Both the position numbers and the translations under genes were made by a program. This document shows, one piece after another, positions 35,452 to 45,781 of a stretch of 64,000 nt of DNA (position 1 is its first letter; the number at the start of each line of letters is the position of its first letter). The notes under the pieces were generated by a model that saw only the letters and a program-made list of their open reading frames with translations, did no database searches and was not told the origin of the DNA. This DNA comes from Rhabdobacter roseus (GTDB taxonomy: Bacteria > Bacteroidota > Bacteroidia > Cytophagales > Spirosomataceae): contig NZ_JACHGF010000006.1 of NCBI RefSeq assembly GCF_014202275.1, positions 186,001 through 250,000 on the forward strand, written 5' to 3'.

Positions 35452-37197
35452 TTAGTAGCCAGGATTTTGCTTCAGGATGGTGGGGCCTTCGGCTCCCAAG
35501 AGGTCAATTTGATCCTGCGGAATGGGCAGGTACTCATCCTGGTTGTTGGTAAACCGGGCTCCGGCAAACGCGCCGGGTAGGCGGGCGGCTTCGTACGTCA
35601 GGTAAGCGTTGAGCGTCGGCTCGGCAATACCCCAGCGCAGCAAATCGTAGAAGCGGTGTCCTTCTCCGGAAAGCTCAAGTTTCCGCTCGAAACGAACAAT
35701 GTCGCGAGCCGCCGCCTGGTTGGCAAAAGGCGTCGTATAGGTGCTGATCACGTAGTTGGCGGCGGGGGCGCTTCCCTTCATCACGAAACCGGCGGGGTTG
35801 GCCGCCCGGGCGCGAACCAGGTTGACGTATTCCCGGGCTTTTTCCAGGCTACCTACCTCAATCTCGGCTTCGGCGGCCATCAAGAGTACATCCGCGTAGC
35901 GAATGATGGTCACGTTGAGGGCGGTGTAGCCGGGGGTCCAGGTGCTGTTATCCTGCAAAGAACCTACGTCTGACTTGTAGTAGGTGTACTTCTTAGGCGA
36001 GTAGGGGCCACCGTTGGGCTGGTTACGAATCCAGGCAATACCGGGGTGGTCGATCCAGTCGAGGTACGGAATACCCCGGCGTCCGATGGAGTGATCGAGG
36101 CGGGGATCGACGGGGCCGGTATCGGGCGTGAAGGGAGCATTCGCGGCTATACCCATGTCGTTTTTAAGCTCATTGGCGGGCGTTCTGTACGAGCCATCCA
36201 GCAGGGGCAATCCGTTGGCGGTACGGAACGAGCTCGCCATATCGAAGCTAGGCTGGAAAAAACCGCAGCAGTTACCCGGACCGTCTGGTCCCGTATTGTA
36301 CGGAAAGTTCAGGTCAAATTCGGGGTTGGCGTTGTTGACGCTACCAGTATTGGCGGCGGCCTGAATGGCAAATACCGACTCGGCGTTGTTGTCATTGGAA
36401 GCCTTGAAAATATCGGCATAGCGGGGTACCAAAGCGTATTTTGTGCCTCTGGTGGTGGTTCCGTTTGCAATAATCAGGTCAAACAGCGCTTTAGCCTCAG
36501 CGTACTTTTTCTGGTACATGTAGATCTTGGCCAGGTACGAAGCCGCCGCCCACTTATTGGCCCGTCCAACGGAGCTCTGCGTGGCAGGTAAGTTATCGTA
36601 GGCAAATTTCATGTCTGCCTCGATCTTAGGCCATAGGTCTACGTTATTAGGTACTTTTTCAATGCCCGTGCCCACGTCGATGGTTTCATCTATGTAAGGA
36701 GCATTGTTAAAGTTACGCTTCAACTGGAAGTAGTAATGCGCCCGCAGAAAACGAGCCTCGGCTCCTATGCGAGCTTTATCGGCGTCCGTTACTTCGGCCT
36801 GCGCCATGGTAAGTAGGTTCAGCACGTTGTTGGTTCGGGCCACCCCTTCGTAAGTACCTGACCACGCATCCCGTATTACATCCAGGGTCGTTAGCGCTTC
36901 AAACCGTTGAATGGGGTTGATGGTTTGGAAGTCACCGGGGTCGGTACCTTTGTTGGCGTCGCCCCCCCGGATACTACCCCACACCCAGTTGGAGGCACTG
37001 GCCATCCGGTTGGCCCGGCCGTTGAGCTGCGCGTAGGCCGCGATCAGCGCGCCTTCGAGCCCATTTTTACTCGATAACTGAGCCTGATCCAATTGGCCCG
37101 CAGGCAAGATGGTCAGAAAGTCGTCACTACAGGAGTTGGCAAATAGCATCAATGCCAGCATTAGCCCCGTAGCTCCTATGGTTATTAATTTTTTCAT
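35452..37197 (-). CDS. SusD/RagB family substrate-binding lipoprotein
   Basis: 581 residues. Lipoprotein signal LMLALMLFANSCSDDFL with Cys near residue 23. Conserved SusD segments are FLRAHYYFQLKRNFNNAPYID and, near the end, ARDIVRFERKLELSGEGHRFYDLLRWG. The helical TPR-like core is rich in KAREYVNLVRARAANPAG-type segments. It is the surface lid partner of the SusC encoded 57 bp upstream. Confidence 0.95.
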   Translation of the reverse strand: MKKLITIGATGLMLALMLFANSCSDDFLTILPAGQLDQAQLSSKNGLEGALIAAYAQLNGRANRMASASNWVWGSIRGGDANKGTDPGDFQTINPIQRFEALTTLDVIRDAWSGTYEGVARTNNVLNLLTMAQAEVTDADKARIGAEARFLRAHYYFQLKRNFNNAPYIDETIDVGTGIEKVPNNVDLWPKIEADMKFAYDNLPATQSSVGRANKWAAASYLAKIYMYQKKYAEAKALFDLIIANGTTTRGTKYALVPRYADIFKASNDNNAESVFAIQAAANTGSVNNANPEFDLNFPYNTGPDGPGNCCGFFQPSFDMASSFRTANGLPLLDGSYRTPANELKNDMGIAANAPFTPDTGPVDPRLDHSIGRRGIPYLDWIDHPGIAWIRNQPNGGPYSPKKYTYYKSDVGSLQDNSTWTPGYTALNVTIIRYADVLLMAAEAEIEVGSLEKAREYVNLVRARAANPAGFVMKGSAPAANYVISTYTTPFANQAAARDIVRFERKLELSGEGHRFYDLLRWGIAEPTLNAYLTYEAARLPGAFAGARFTNNQDEYLPIPQDQIDLLGAEGPTILKQNPGY

Positions 37198-37254
37198 ATT
37201 TTTTTAAAAAAGTTTGTTTTAACGACTTGACGTTAGGATTTTTTAAGAAGCAAA

Positions 37255-40200
37255 TTAGAAACCGAGGTTCAAACCGGCCGTGAAGCTTCTGGTCATGGGG
37301 TAGTTTCCTACGTCGATCCCAAAGTTGGTATCCGCGTTTCCGCCTACAGCTGGGTCTAGCCCAGAGTATTTGGTAATGGTGAACAGGTTATTCGTAGAAA
37401 CAAAGACCCGAAGTTTTGTCATACGCGCTTTGTTCAGCAGATTCCGGGGCAGGGTGTAGCCCAGGGTTATGTTTTGCAGGCGCAGGTACGAGCCGTCTTC
37501 TACGTACCAGGAGTTGGCCTGGGTGTTGGTGCTGAAGTTGGAGGCTTTTTCAAAGATCGGGTGGTCCGTATTGGTGTTTTCCGGCGTCCAGGAGTCTTTC
37601 ACACGGGCGCTGATGGCTGCTCCCGAGAACGAAGGATAGAAATCCGTAAACCACTTCGACTGGTTGAAGATCTTGTTGCCAATGGAGGCGTACAGGTACG
37701 TCACCAGGTCAAAATTCTTGTAGTTCAGCGTAAAGTTGAAACCCGTCGTGAACTTAGGTACCGGGCTTCCCAGGTAGGTACGGTCATCGGCATCAATTTT
37801 GCCATCTCCGTTGATGTCCGCGTAGCGGAAACGACCAACGCCGTTGGGTACATTTTCTTCGTTAGCATCCTGCGTCCGGGTTACCCCTTCCTGAAAGGGC
37901 GCCGCGTCTATTTCAGCCTGGCTCTGGAACAAGCCCAGTACCTGGTAGCCGTAGAAGGAAGATAGGGAGTAGCCGATCTGGTTACGGATGGGGAAAATAC
38001 CCCGGAAGCCCGGATTGACGGTGGTCAGGTAATCCAAGCCGGGGGCCAGCGAAACAATTTTGTTGTCCAGCAGCGTAACGGTAGCATTCAGCTCGTAGCC
38101 CAGGTCAGAGGTAAATTTACCCTTGTTGATTATTTGCAGGTCAATCCCCTTGTTCTGCATCTCACCCACGTTCACCGACGGAGCCGCCGCGCGGTAACCC
38201 GCGGTAGCAGTAATAGGTACCTGGAACAACAGGTCGCGGGTATCTTTTTGCCAGAAATCTACGATGATGTCGAGCTTGCCGTTGTAGAAGGTCCCGTCGA
38301 TCCCGATATTCTTGGTGACGGAGGTTTCCCACTTGGCGTTCGGGTTACCGATCCGGGTACGGTAGTAGCCTTCGGCCACGCTGCTGTTGGTACCGTTGAT
38401 GTCATACACCGACTCGCCCAGGTTCGTGCCGTAGAGGCTGTACTGGTTATTGGGATCTACGTTGTTGGAGTTACCCATGAGGCCATAGCCCCCACGAATC
38501 TTGAGGTCCGTAATCCAGGGGATGCCCTTCATGAATTCTTCGGACGATACGCGCCAGGCGGCCGAGAAGGCCGGAAATACCCCGTACCGGTTGTTTACCC
38601 CAAAGCGAGACGAACCGTCGCGGCGGATCACCCCGGTGAGGATGTACTTGTCGTTGTAGATGTAGTTGGCCCGGGCAAACAGCGAAGAGAAGTTAACTCC
38701 TCTACCCAAGCCACTACCCACCTGGCGAGAACCTACGGTGTTTAGGTTTACGTAGTTAATGTCCTGCGAGAAGGGGTTAATTCCGTTTCCACTCATGTTC
38801 CGGCCCGCACCCGTGTTCAAGGCTTCCTGGCCTACCAGTACTTCCACGCCGTGCAAATCAAAACGCTTCTTGTAAGCAGCGGTATTGGTTAGCGTCCAGC
38901 CGAAGCCGTAGCCTGCACCCTCGTTGTAGCTAAAGGCGGAGTTGTTTTCGGAGTTTTCGTACTGACGGCGCGTGTAGCCCCAGTTGTAAAAATTGCCCAC
39001 GCCACCCGCTACGCTCGAGCGCAGTGTCAGGCCTTCGATGGGCTCGAATTCCAGGTAAAGGTTACCGAAGCCATTGATGCCGAAGCCGCGGTTGTTAATC
39101 AACCCATCCCGGTTGGCGACGGGGTTCCGAGGGTTGTTAAAACCGGCGGCCACTGTACCGGCGTAGCCCCCGAACTCATCGTATACTGGGATAATAGAAG
39201 GCATCCGGAAAGCCTGTAGGATGTCGTTTTCGTCCGCCGCTACGCCCTGTCCATTGGCTGCACCACCCTGGCCAAGTACCGACCGGTACGTAAACTGGAT
39301 GTTCTCCCCGAAGCGAAGGTTTTTCAGAATGTCAAACTCGGAGTTGGTACGGATGGTGTACCGCTTGAAGCTATTATTGAGCAGGATTCCCTGCTGGTCT
39401 TGCGCACTGAAGCTAATGTAGTAACGGCTGTTCTCACCACCGCCCGAAAAACCCAGTGTGTGACGCATCAGGGGAGCTACCCGCGTAATGGCGTCGTACC
39501 AGTCGGTACCTTGTTTGTTGGCCCGAATCACCTGGTACACCGCGCCCGCATCGGGATTTACGTTGTAACGTTCTCTCTCAGCCGCCAGATCAACGTTTCC
39601 AGTCACACCAGAGCGCGAACCTACCCGTAGGAAGTCAGGAATCACGGGTGTAGTACCGTTGCCAAACTGGGGGTGTTGGTAGTCGGGTTGTCTTCCTTCC
39701 TGCATGGCGGCATGTTTCTCGGCCATCCAGGTCCATTGGGCAAACTCGGTAGGATTAAGCATATCCTGGCCTCGGCCGGGATCCGTGAGGCCGTACATGC
39801 CATCGTAGGTGATACTCAGTTTTTTAGCTCCTTTAAGTCCCTTTTTGGTGGTGTATACAATCACCCCGTTGGCTGCGCGAGCTCCGTAAATGGAAGCCGC
39901 TGCCGCATCTTTCAACACAGTGGTAGACTCAATATCGTCAGGGCTTAAAAAGTCCGTATTGTCCGTGGGTACCCCGTCCACGATGTACAGCGGGTTGTTA
40001 CCACCAAAAGCACCAAAACCCCGTACGCGAATCTGACTGGCCGTTCCGGGCTGACCGTTGGTAATAACCGTTACCCCAGCTACCCTCCCCTGGAGCTGTT
40101 GTTCTACGTTACCCGACGGTGTTACGGTCAAATCCTTGGATTTAACGGTCGATACGGCACCGGTGGTTTCCCGGCGGCTATCCACCGAGTAACCCGTTAC

Positions 40201-40542
40201 AATCACCTCTTCCAGGTTGGATATATCATCATTTAAAGTAATGTTGATGGTACTTTGGTTTCCAACCGTTACCTCCGTGGACTGGTAGCCCACAAAGCTG
40301 AACACCAGCACGTCGTTTTCCGACTGTACGCTGATGGCAAAATTTCCTTCACTGTCCGTAGAAGTTCCCGTTTGGGTACCCTTTACCACCACCGTGGCAC
40401 CAGGGACGGCCTGTTGGTCAGAAGAACCAATGACCCGGCCCGTAACTCTTCGGGCTTGGCCGAGGGCCAATTCCTGAAAAGCTACCGTAATGAGCAGCAC
40501 CAAAATGGTACTACGGAAAACCCAGTAGATTTTTGTTTTCAT
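37255..40542 (-). CDS. SusC/RagA TonB-linked outer-membrane transporter (no STN)
   Basis: 1095 residues. The ATG at 40542 is used because it begins the signal peptide MKTKIYWVFRSTILVLL; the longer frame to 40665 adds 41 residues with no signal features. A carboxypeptidase-regulatory beta sandwich (AVPGATVVVKGTQTGT) is followed by the TonB-box-like ISNLEEVIVTGYSVDSRRE, the plug with SIYGARAANGVIVYTTKKG, and a barrel ending TRSFTAGLNLGF. It lacks an STN domain, so it is not expected to signal to a FecR/sigma pair. It forms a transcription unit with the SusD and perhaps the UnbV protein downstream. Confidence 0.96.
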   Translation of the reverse strand: MKTKIYWVFRSTILVLLITVAFQELALGQARRVTGRVIGSSDQQAVPGATVVVKGTQTGTSTDSEGNFAISVQSENDVLVFSFVGYQSTEVTVGNQSTINITLNDDISNLEEVIVTGYSVDSRRETTGAVSTVKSKDLTVTPSGNVEQQLQGRVAGVTVITNGQPGTASQIRVRGFGAFGGNNPLYIVDGVPTDNTDFLSPDDIESTTVLKDAAAASIYGARAANGVIVYTTKKGLKGAKKLSITYDGMYGLTDPGRGQDMLNPTEFAQWTWMAEKHAAMQEGRQPDYQHPQFGNGTTPVIPDFLRVGSRSGVTGNVDLAAERERYNVNPDAGAVYQVIRANKQGTDWYDAITRVAPLMRHTLGFSGGGENSRYYISFSAQDQQGILLNNSFKRYTIRTNSEFDILKNLRFGENIQFTYRSVLGQGGAANGQGVAADENDILQAFRMPSIIPVYDEFGGYAGTVAAGFNNPRNPVANRDGLINNRGFGINGFGNLYLEFEPIEGLTLRSSVAGGVGNFYNWGYTRRQYENSENNSAFSYNEGAGYGFGWTLTNTAAYKKRFDLHGVEVLVGQEALNTGAGRNMSGNGINPFSQDINYVNLNTVGSRQVGSGLGRGVNFSSLFARANYIYNDKYILTGVIRRDGSSRFGVNNRYGVFPAFSAAWRVSSEEFMKGIPWITDLKIRGGYGLMGNSNNVDPNNQYSLYGTNLGESVYDINGTNSSVAEGYYRTRIGNPNAKWETSVTKNIGIDGTFYNGKLDIIVDFWQKDTRDLLFQVPITATAGYRAAAPSVNVGEMQNKGIDLQIINKGKFTSDLGYELNATVTLLDNKIVSLAPGLDYLTTVNPGFRGIFPIRNQIGYSLSSFYGYQVLGLFQSQAEIDAAPFQEGVTRTQDANEENVPNGVGRFRYADINGDGKIDADDRTYLGSPVPKFTTGFNFTLNYKNFDLVTYLYASIGNKIFNQSKWFTDFYPSFSGAAISARVKDSWTPENTNTDHPIFEKASNFSTNTQANSWYVEDGSYLRLQNITLGYTLPRNLLNKARMTKLRVFVSTNNLFTITKYSGLDPAVGGNADTNFGIDVGNYPMTRSFTAGLNLGF

Positions 40543-40672
40543 AAAAAGATTGATTAGGTTGATTGATTTAAAGGGAGGTTTTATTGAGAGTAAAATCCGG
40601 GGAGAAACCTGATGTGAAAGACAACAAAAAAAACACCAGATGGACATTATTCTAAATAATCCCAACAGGGTA

Positions 40673-40680
40673 CAAATTTA
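40673..40680 (-). promoter_or_regulatory. candidate -7 box for the second SusC gene
   Basis: On the minus strand TAAATTTG fits TAnnTTTG in an AT-rich 246-bp spacer. The leader to the start codon would be about 125 bases. A good -33 match was not found. Confidence 0.35.
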
Positions 40681-40788
40681 ACACTTTTATTGATTAATAT
40701 ATTCTAACTTTAACACTAGATTATCCAAAAGTGGTATTATTGTGTCAGTATTAATATATTTTTTTTGAACCTGCGGGGGAAGTGGTAC

Positions 40789-41559
40789 TTAGTGCGTAAA
40801 GCCAATTAATGCCAGCATACGACCGGTTATCCCTTTTTCAAAGCGGTGCGAAAAATAGTCGTGGTTGTGAAGAACTGTAGAATAGGACGAAACCTCGATA
40901 TGAGTCGGTAATACTCCCGCGGCCAAAAGCTGAGACTGGTTGGCGGCTTTAAGGTCGATGAAATACTTTTGGGTACCGGGTTCAAAGCGCTGGTATGCAA
41001 GGGCAAAGTGTTCGGCTACTTCGGGGCCTACTTCAAAGGAACATTCGTCGATGCATGTACCTATATACGCCCGGCAGTTTGCCGGGTCGGTACCCCATTC
41101 CTGGCGCATCCGGGCCAGGGTTTTGGCTACTATTTGCTGGCAAGTACCCCGCCAACCCGCATGAACGGCGGCAACGGCTTTCCCGACCGGGTCGTAGATC
41201 AGCACCGGCGTACAGTCGGCCACGTTCACTGCCAAAAAAAGGTTGGCCTGGCGGGTGATGAGGGCGTCGAAGCCCTGGTAGTGGCCAGGCTCGGTTGGAC
41301 AAAGTACCTCCGCGCCATGTACCTGATAGGTCGTCACGACCTGCGCGGCCGCAATGCCCAGGCTATCCCAGAACCGGCGTCGGTTTTCGGCCACGTTTTG
41401 GGCGTCGTCGGCGGTGGAAAGGCCCAGGTTGAGGGAGGCGTACGGGGCCGGACTCACGCCCCCGTGCCGGGTACTTTCGGCGGCTACCAGCGCCGGAAAA
41501 TCAGCGAATACAGCGGGGCTACGAAACAAAGGGGCAGCAGGGAAAAGAGGCGCAGACAT
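40789..41559 (-). CDS. pgeF: PgeF/YfiH family (DUF152, laccase-domain) purine nucleoside phosphorylase-type protein
   Basis: 256 residues. Zinc-site motifs typical of the family are TYQVHGAEV, VNVADCTPVLIYD and AAVHAGWRGTCQQI, and the end LHNHDYFSHRFEKGITGRM is also conserved. E. coli YfiH (PgeF) edits peptidoglycan precursors by clearing UDP-MurNAc-L-Ser, and LACC1/YlmD homologues act on purine nucleosides; which applies here is open. It is the 5' neighbour of the SusC gene but with a 246-bp gap. Confidence 0.92.
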   Translation of the reverse strand: MSAPLFPAAPLFRSPAVFADFPALVAAESTRHGGVSPAPYASLNLGLSTADDAQNVAENRRRFWDSLGIAAAQVVTTYQVHGAEVLCPTEPGHYQGFDALITRQANLFLAVNVADCTPVLIYDPVGKAVAAVHAGWRGTCQQIVAKTLARMRQEWGTDPANCRAYIGTCIDECSFEVGPEVAEHFALAYQRFEPGTQKYFIDLKAANQSQLLAAGVLPTHIEVSSYSTVLHNHDYFSHRFEKGITGRMLALIGFTH

Positions 41560-41643
41560 AGCGAAAAAGTTACTTAAGTATATTACTTTTACTAAATCAA
41601 TTCAAAATCAAAAAGTTATATCCTAGACTGAAAGAAATCTACT

Positions 41644-43278
41644 ATGCTCATGCGCACCCTGGCGTGGGGGGTACTTTGGTTACTTTTCATGAATAAGCTC
41701 TACGGCCAAGCCTATAATCTGGTGGGCGATGCCGTGGCGTACGGAGAAGATTGCTACCGCCTTACCGACGATGTACCCTGGCAAAACGGAGCCGTGTGGT
41801 ATGCCGACAAGCTCTCCATCGCGTCGTCGTTTGAGCTGGAATTTACTATGAATTTTGGCAATCACAATAGCAATGGGGCGGATGGCATAGTACTGGTGCT
41901 ACAGACACAGGGCAACAGAGCGCTCGGAAACCCCGGTCAGGGCATTGGTTTTAAGGGCTTTGCGCCGTCGCTAGGGATCGAGTTTGATACGCATCGCAAC
42001 ACCGACGAGCAAGATCCTACCTACGACCACCTAGCGCTGGTACAGGATGGCATCATCAACCACCAGAGTCCCCAAAACCTGGCGGGACCCGTGCCGGCCT
42101 CGGCCCTGAGCGATAACATCGAAGACGGCCGGGATCATCTGGTACGAGTCAGGTGGGACGTTACCAGCCAGGTACTTGACGTGTACTTCGATTGTGCGCT
42201 TCGCCTCAGCAGCCGGGTGGACATGGCGAGCATCTTTGGCGGGCAGCAGGAAGTATGGTGGGGCTTTACGGGTGGTACCGGCCAGCTCAGCAACACACAG
42301 CGCGTTTGCCTGCGCAAAGACATCGTGGTGCGCGATACCTTTGAAATCTGCCCGGGAGAAGCCGTGCAGCTGGTAGCGCGCAGCTCGCCCAGCAACCAGT
42401 ACAGCTGGAGCCCGGCGGGACTGGTCAATTCCAGCACCATTCAGAACCCGCTGGCGCGGCCTACGCAGGACCAGCTGTTTGTAGTAACCTACCAGGACTA
42501 CTGCGGCAGGCTGGTGCAGGATAGCGTTTTTGTGCAGGTAGCCCAGCCTTTCTCGCTGGATTTGGGCGAGAAGCGGGTCTTTTGCGGGGAGAACAGCTGG
42601 GAGCTGGTACCGGAAGTATCGGCCGCCGACCCGGCCCTGAAGCTACACTACCGATGGTCCACGGGCGACACGCTGCCGACCATTTTGCCGCAGACGGCAG
42701 GCTGGTACCAACTGACTCTCCGCGCCGACGCCTGCTATATCACCGACTCCGTCGAGGTAGTTCTTTATCCCGCCGACCACGAAAGTACCCTGCCAAGTAC
42801 CTTTCACTGCTTTTATGAGGATGCCCTGCAATTATCCTCGGCCCTCGCGGAAGAAAGGCAGGACTATTATTGGCCCCACTCGGAGGAAACCGCGGCGGCG
42901 GTTTACGTGAGCCGGGGCGGTGAGTACGAGCTTATAAGTACCAATCGCTACGGTTGCCGGTTTCGGGAGACATTCGTCGTGGATGAGCAATGCCCGGCTC
43001 CTCCCGTGGCACCGGAGGCATTTACGCCCAATGGCGACGGCCACAATGATCTGTTCAGGATTATCAGCAGGCGGGCTATCGACCTGCGCTGGATGGTCTA
43101 CGACCGCTGGGGCAACGTCATCTTTGTGGGGAATGGCCAGGAAGCAGGCTGGGACGGCTACTACCAAGGGGTACTTTGCCCGCCCGGAGCCTACCCCTGG
43201 AAAGCCAACTACCGTCCTCTGGGCAAAACCCAAGACGCCTTTTCAGAGAAAAGAGGCGTGGTATGGCTGATCCGCTAG
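41644..43278 (+). CDS. L-type lectin domain protein with type B T9SS sorting domain
   Basis: 544 residues with a signal ending LYGQA. Residues 22-225 resemble a legume/L-type lectin (GADGIVLVLQTQG, then LGIEFDTHRN with the Asp and Asn that bind Ca2+/sugar). The middle has Ig-like blocks with Cys (YSWSPAGLVNSS, YRWSTGDTLP). The last 90 residues, from PPVAPEAFTPNGDGHNDLF to the end, are the gliding-motility-associated type B sorting domain. It should be secreted by T9SS and anchored at the surface to bind glycans. The 3' end overlaps the end of the convergent nuclease-like gene by 4 bp. Confidence 0.9.
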   Translation: MLMRTLAWGVLWLLFMNKLYGQAYNLVGDAVAYGEDCYRLTDDVPWQNGAVWYADKLSIASSFELEFTMNFGNHNSNGADGIVLVLQTQGNRALGNPGQGIGFKGFAPSLGIEFDTHRNTDEQDPTYDHLALVQDGIINHQSPQNLAGPVPASALSDNIEDGRDHLVRVRWDVTSQVLDVYFDCALRLSSRVDMASIFGGQQEVWWGFTGGTGQLSNTQRVCLRKDIVVRDTFEICPGEAVQLVARSSPSNQYSWSPAGLVNSSTIQNPLARPTQDQLFVVTYQDYCGRLVQDSVFVQVAQPFSLDLGEKRVFCGENSWELVPEVSAADPALKLHYRWSTGDTLPTILPQTAGWYQLTLRADACYITDSVEVVLYPADHESTLPSTFHCFYEDALQLSSALAEERQDYYWPHSEETAAAVYVSRGGEYELISTNRYGCRFRETFVVDEQCPAPPVAPEAFTPNGDGHNDLFRIISRRAIDLRWMVYDRWGNVIFVGNGQEAGWDGYYQGVLCPPGAYPWKANYRPLGKTQDAFSEKRGVVWLIR

Positions 43279-44357
43279 CTGTCCTTATGGGCTTTCTCGT
43301 CCCGGGTTTCTTCCTGTATTTTTTCTTCGGCCAGTTGCTGGTCTTCGGCGTCAGCCTGGGGTTTTTCCTGCTGAGCGGCTACTTCGGGCTCGTAGTACAG
43401 CTCCACCCACATCGGGAAGTGGTCGGAGCCGAAGTAGGGCAGGCGGCGGATAGCGCCCAGGCGCCAATGTTCCGAGCAAAAAATGTGGTCGAGCGGATAG
43501 CGCAGAAAGGGGTACTTGGCGTGAAAAGTATTAAAAAATCCGCGCCCGCGGCGGGGGTCCAGCAGCCCGCTGATCTTCTGAAAAAGCCCGGTGGTGTAGC
43601 TCCAGGCCACGTCGTTGAGATCACCGGCTACCACCACCGGCAGGGTCGACTCCTTGGCCATTTTACCCACCAGCAGTATTTCAATGTCACGCTCGGTGGA
43701 GCGGGGGTTTTCGTTGGGGACGGGCGGGGTAGGGTGAATGCAGTAAAACTGCACGCGCTCGCCCGAAGGCAGCTCTACCTGCGCAAAAATGGAAGGGATA
43801 TCGTCCTCCACCAGGAAATGTACCTGGGATTCGTGCAGTTCGTAGCGCGAGAGCAGCACCAGGCCGTAGGTGTTTTCCTGAGGTACTTCCACCCGGTAGG
43901 GGTACTTTTCGTGCAGCGGCCGAAAGGAATCTACCCAGGTTTGGTTGGTTTCGGACACCACCACCACGTCGGGCTGCTGCCGGACGATCATTTGTACCAA
44001 TTTATCAGTATGTATATTTTCCTGAAATACGTTGGCGATCATGATGCGCAGGCACCTGGCAGAATCCGCTTTGGTCGGAGCCTTTACCTGTATCCGGGCC
44101 ACCGGCAGAAAAGGATAAACCTGATAGCTCAGGTAGACCAGATTGATAAGTAGCGCTCCGGCAAACCCCAAAGGGACATACTCGCTCAGATCCAGAAAAA
44201 AAACGGTAGCTACCAGCGTAGCAGCGGTGAGCAGCCACTTCTGTAAGCGGGGGTACTCAAATACCCGGAAGGCCCAGTAGTCGCTTTGAATAAGGGGCAT
44301 CAGACTAGCCAAAAAAAGGAAAGTACCTACCGTATAAATAATAGCCGGGGCAATCAT
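43275..44357 (-). CDS. membrane-anchored endonuclease/exonuclease/phosphatase family protein
   Basis: 360 residues. Three N-terminal membrane segments (about 4-24, 40-58 and 67-87) precede an EEP-fold catalytic domain. Active-site motifs are VVAGDLNDVAWS (Asp and Asn), YPLDHIFCSEHW and FGSDHFPMWVEL (Asp-His pair). The active site probably faces the periplasm. The C-terminal tail is acidic and Gln-rich. Substrates in the family range from DNA to phospholipids, so function is open. Confidence 0.87.
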   Translation of the reverse strand: MIAPAIIYTVGTFLFLASLMPLIQSDYWAFRVFEYPRLQKWLLTAATLVATVFFLDLSEYVPLGFAGALLINLVYLSYQVYPFLPVARIQVKAPTKADSARCLRIMIANVFQENIHTDKLVQMIVRQQPDVVVVSETNQTWVDSFRPLHEKYPYRVEVPQENTYGLVLLSRYELHESQVHFLVEDDIPSIFAQVELPSGERVQFYCIHPTPPVPNENPRSTERDIEILLVGKMAKESTLPVVVAGDLNDVAWSYTTGLFQKISGLLDPRRGRGFFNTFHAKYPFLRYPLDHIFCSEHWRLGAIRRLPYFGSDHFPMWVELYYEPEVAAQQEKPQADAEDQQLAEEKIQEETRDEKAHKDS

Positions 44358-44533
44358 AGCGAAAAATAGTTGAGCCAGGGAGCTGTCTTAAAAAGAATTA
44401 GCAGGAAGGCGCATGGATAGCAGCCGTTTTTTTATACTGGCGCAAATCTAGGGTTTTTGGGTACTTTTAAAATAGGATACCTGAACAAATCCTTAATTTA
44501 GGCGCTTAATAGTACGTATTCAAACGAAAAGCT

Positions 44534-45769
44534 ATGCCCGAGACCTCCGAGAACAAAGCGGAAAAGTATTTGGATCTAGGCCACACCGAAGCCGAAAACC
44601 ACGCCAAGGCGCAGGAAAAACTTTACGAAGAGCACGTCGAACGGACTACCTCGGTCACGCGGGTACTTTCCGAATTTTTCAAGACTAACCTGCTGGGCTT
44701 TACCATTCATTACCTAAAAAGTCGGTTTGGACCACGGCATCCCTACCAGGCCTATCCCCGCTACGGCGACAGCGGCGTGTACCAGATGCAGTCTTCCATT
44801 CCCACCCGCGAGGCAATCAGCGTGGCCCTGCTCTCCGACTGGGGCAGCGACACCGACGAGTCTGATGCGGTGGCGCACCTGGTAGCCCGCTACGCGCCGG
44901 ATTACAGCGTTCACCTGGGGGATGTGTACTTTGTAGGTACCCCAAAAGAGGTGGAAGAAAATTTTACGGCCCCGCACGCTTCCTGGTACTACGGGGCCTC
45001 GGGCAGCCTGGCGCTCTCGGGCAACCACGAGATGTACTCCAACGGCGACGCGTTTTTTCAGCAGCTACTGCCCGCCATGTACGTGTGCGAAGGCGAAGTA
45101 CGCAAAACCCAGCAGGCGGGTTTTTTCTGCCTGGAAAACGATCACTGGCGGGTTATTGGCCTCGATACGGGCTACACCTCCGTGGGGCGGCCGTTCCTGG
45201 AGGTACTTTCCCCGCCCGACTGCCACCTCCGCACCGAGCAGCTCGACTGGCTCCGCGACGTGGTGCGCCTGGGCGACCCTACCGACCAGCGCGGAATTGT
45301 GTTCCTGAGCCACCACCCCAACGTCTCGTCCTTCCGCGATGATTACTTCAAGCCGGGCGAGCAGCTGTGCGAGCTCCTGGGCGAGGCCGACCGCCCCGTG
45401 GTGTGGTTTTGGGGGCACGACCACCGGCTCGTCGTGTACCATATGGCCCAAAACCGGAAAGGTGTGCGGGCCTTTGGGCGCTGCATTGGGCACGGCGGCA
45501 TGCCCGTCGAAACCCGCTTGCCCAAAAAGGCCACTGATACGGAGAAAATCATGTACTATGACCGGCGGATTCGGAAAACCATCGGACGCCATACGCTGGG
45601 GTACAATGGGTTTGTGCTATTGCATTTCCGGCAGGAGAAGCTCGTGGCCGAGTACCGCGACCTGGAAGATACCCGGGTGCTGGAAGAGGAGTGGGTGGTA
45701 GATACAAAAAATGGCCAACTCGACTGGAACGTAACCTACGCCCTGCCCGAATTGACCATTCGTACCTAA
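44534..45769 (+). CDS. metallophosphoesterase (calcineurin-like)
   Basis: 411 residues. The di-metal motifs are in order: VALLSDWGSDT, VHLGDVYFVG, LALSGNHEMYSNGD, FLSHHPNV and WFWGHDHRLVVY. The N-terminal 90 residues are a charged helical extension with no signal peptide, so it is probably cytosolic. Compared with small phosphodiesterases it has an extra C-terminal beta region. The substrate is unknown. It ends 12 bp from the convergent small membrane protein gene. Confidence 0.9.
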   Translation: MPETSENKAEKYLDLGHTEAENHAKAQEKLYEEHVERTTSVTRVLSEFFKTNLLGFTIHYLKSRFGPRHPYQAYPRYGDSGVYQMQSSIPTREAISVALLSDWGSDTDESDAVAHLVARYAPDYSVHLGDVYFVGTPKEVEENFTAPHASWYYGASGSLALSGNHEMYSNGDAFFQQLLPAMYVCEGEVRKTQQAGFFCLENDHWRVIGLDTGYTSVGRPFLEVLSPPDCHLRTEQLDWLRDVVRLGDPTDQRGIVFLSHHPNVSSFRDDYFKPGEQLCELLGEADRPVVWFWGHDHRLVVYHMAQNRKGVRAFGRCIGHGGMPVETRLPKKATDTEKIMYYDRRIRKTIGRHTLGYNGFVLLHFRQEKLVAEYRDLEDTRVLEEEWVVDTKNGQLDWNVTYALPELTIRT

Positions 45770-45781
45770 GTAAGCAAAAGA

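Noticed and set aside
40543-40665. N-terminal extension of the second SusC gene
   Set aside because: It would put 41 residues before a proper signal peptide and cover the likely promoter area.
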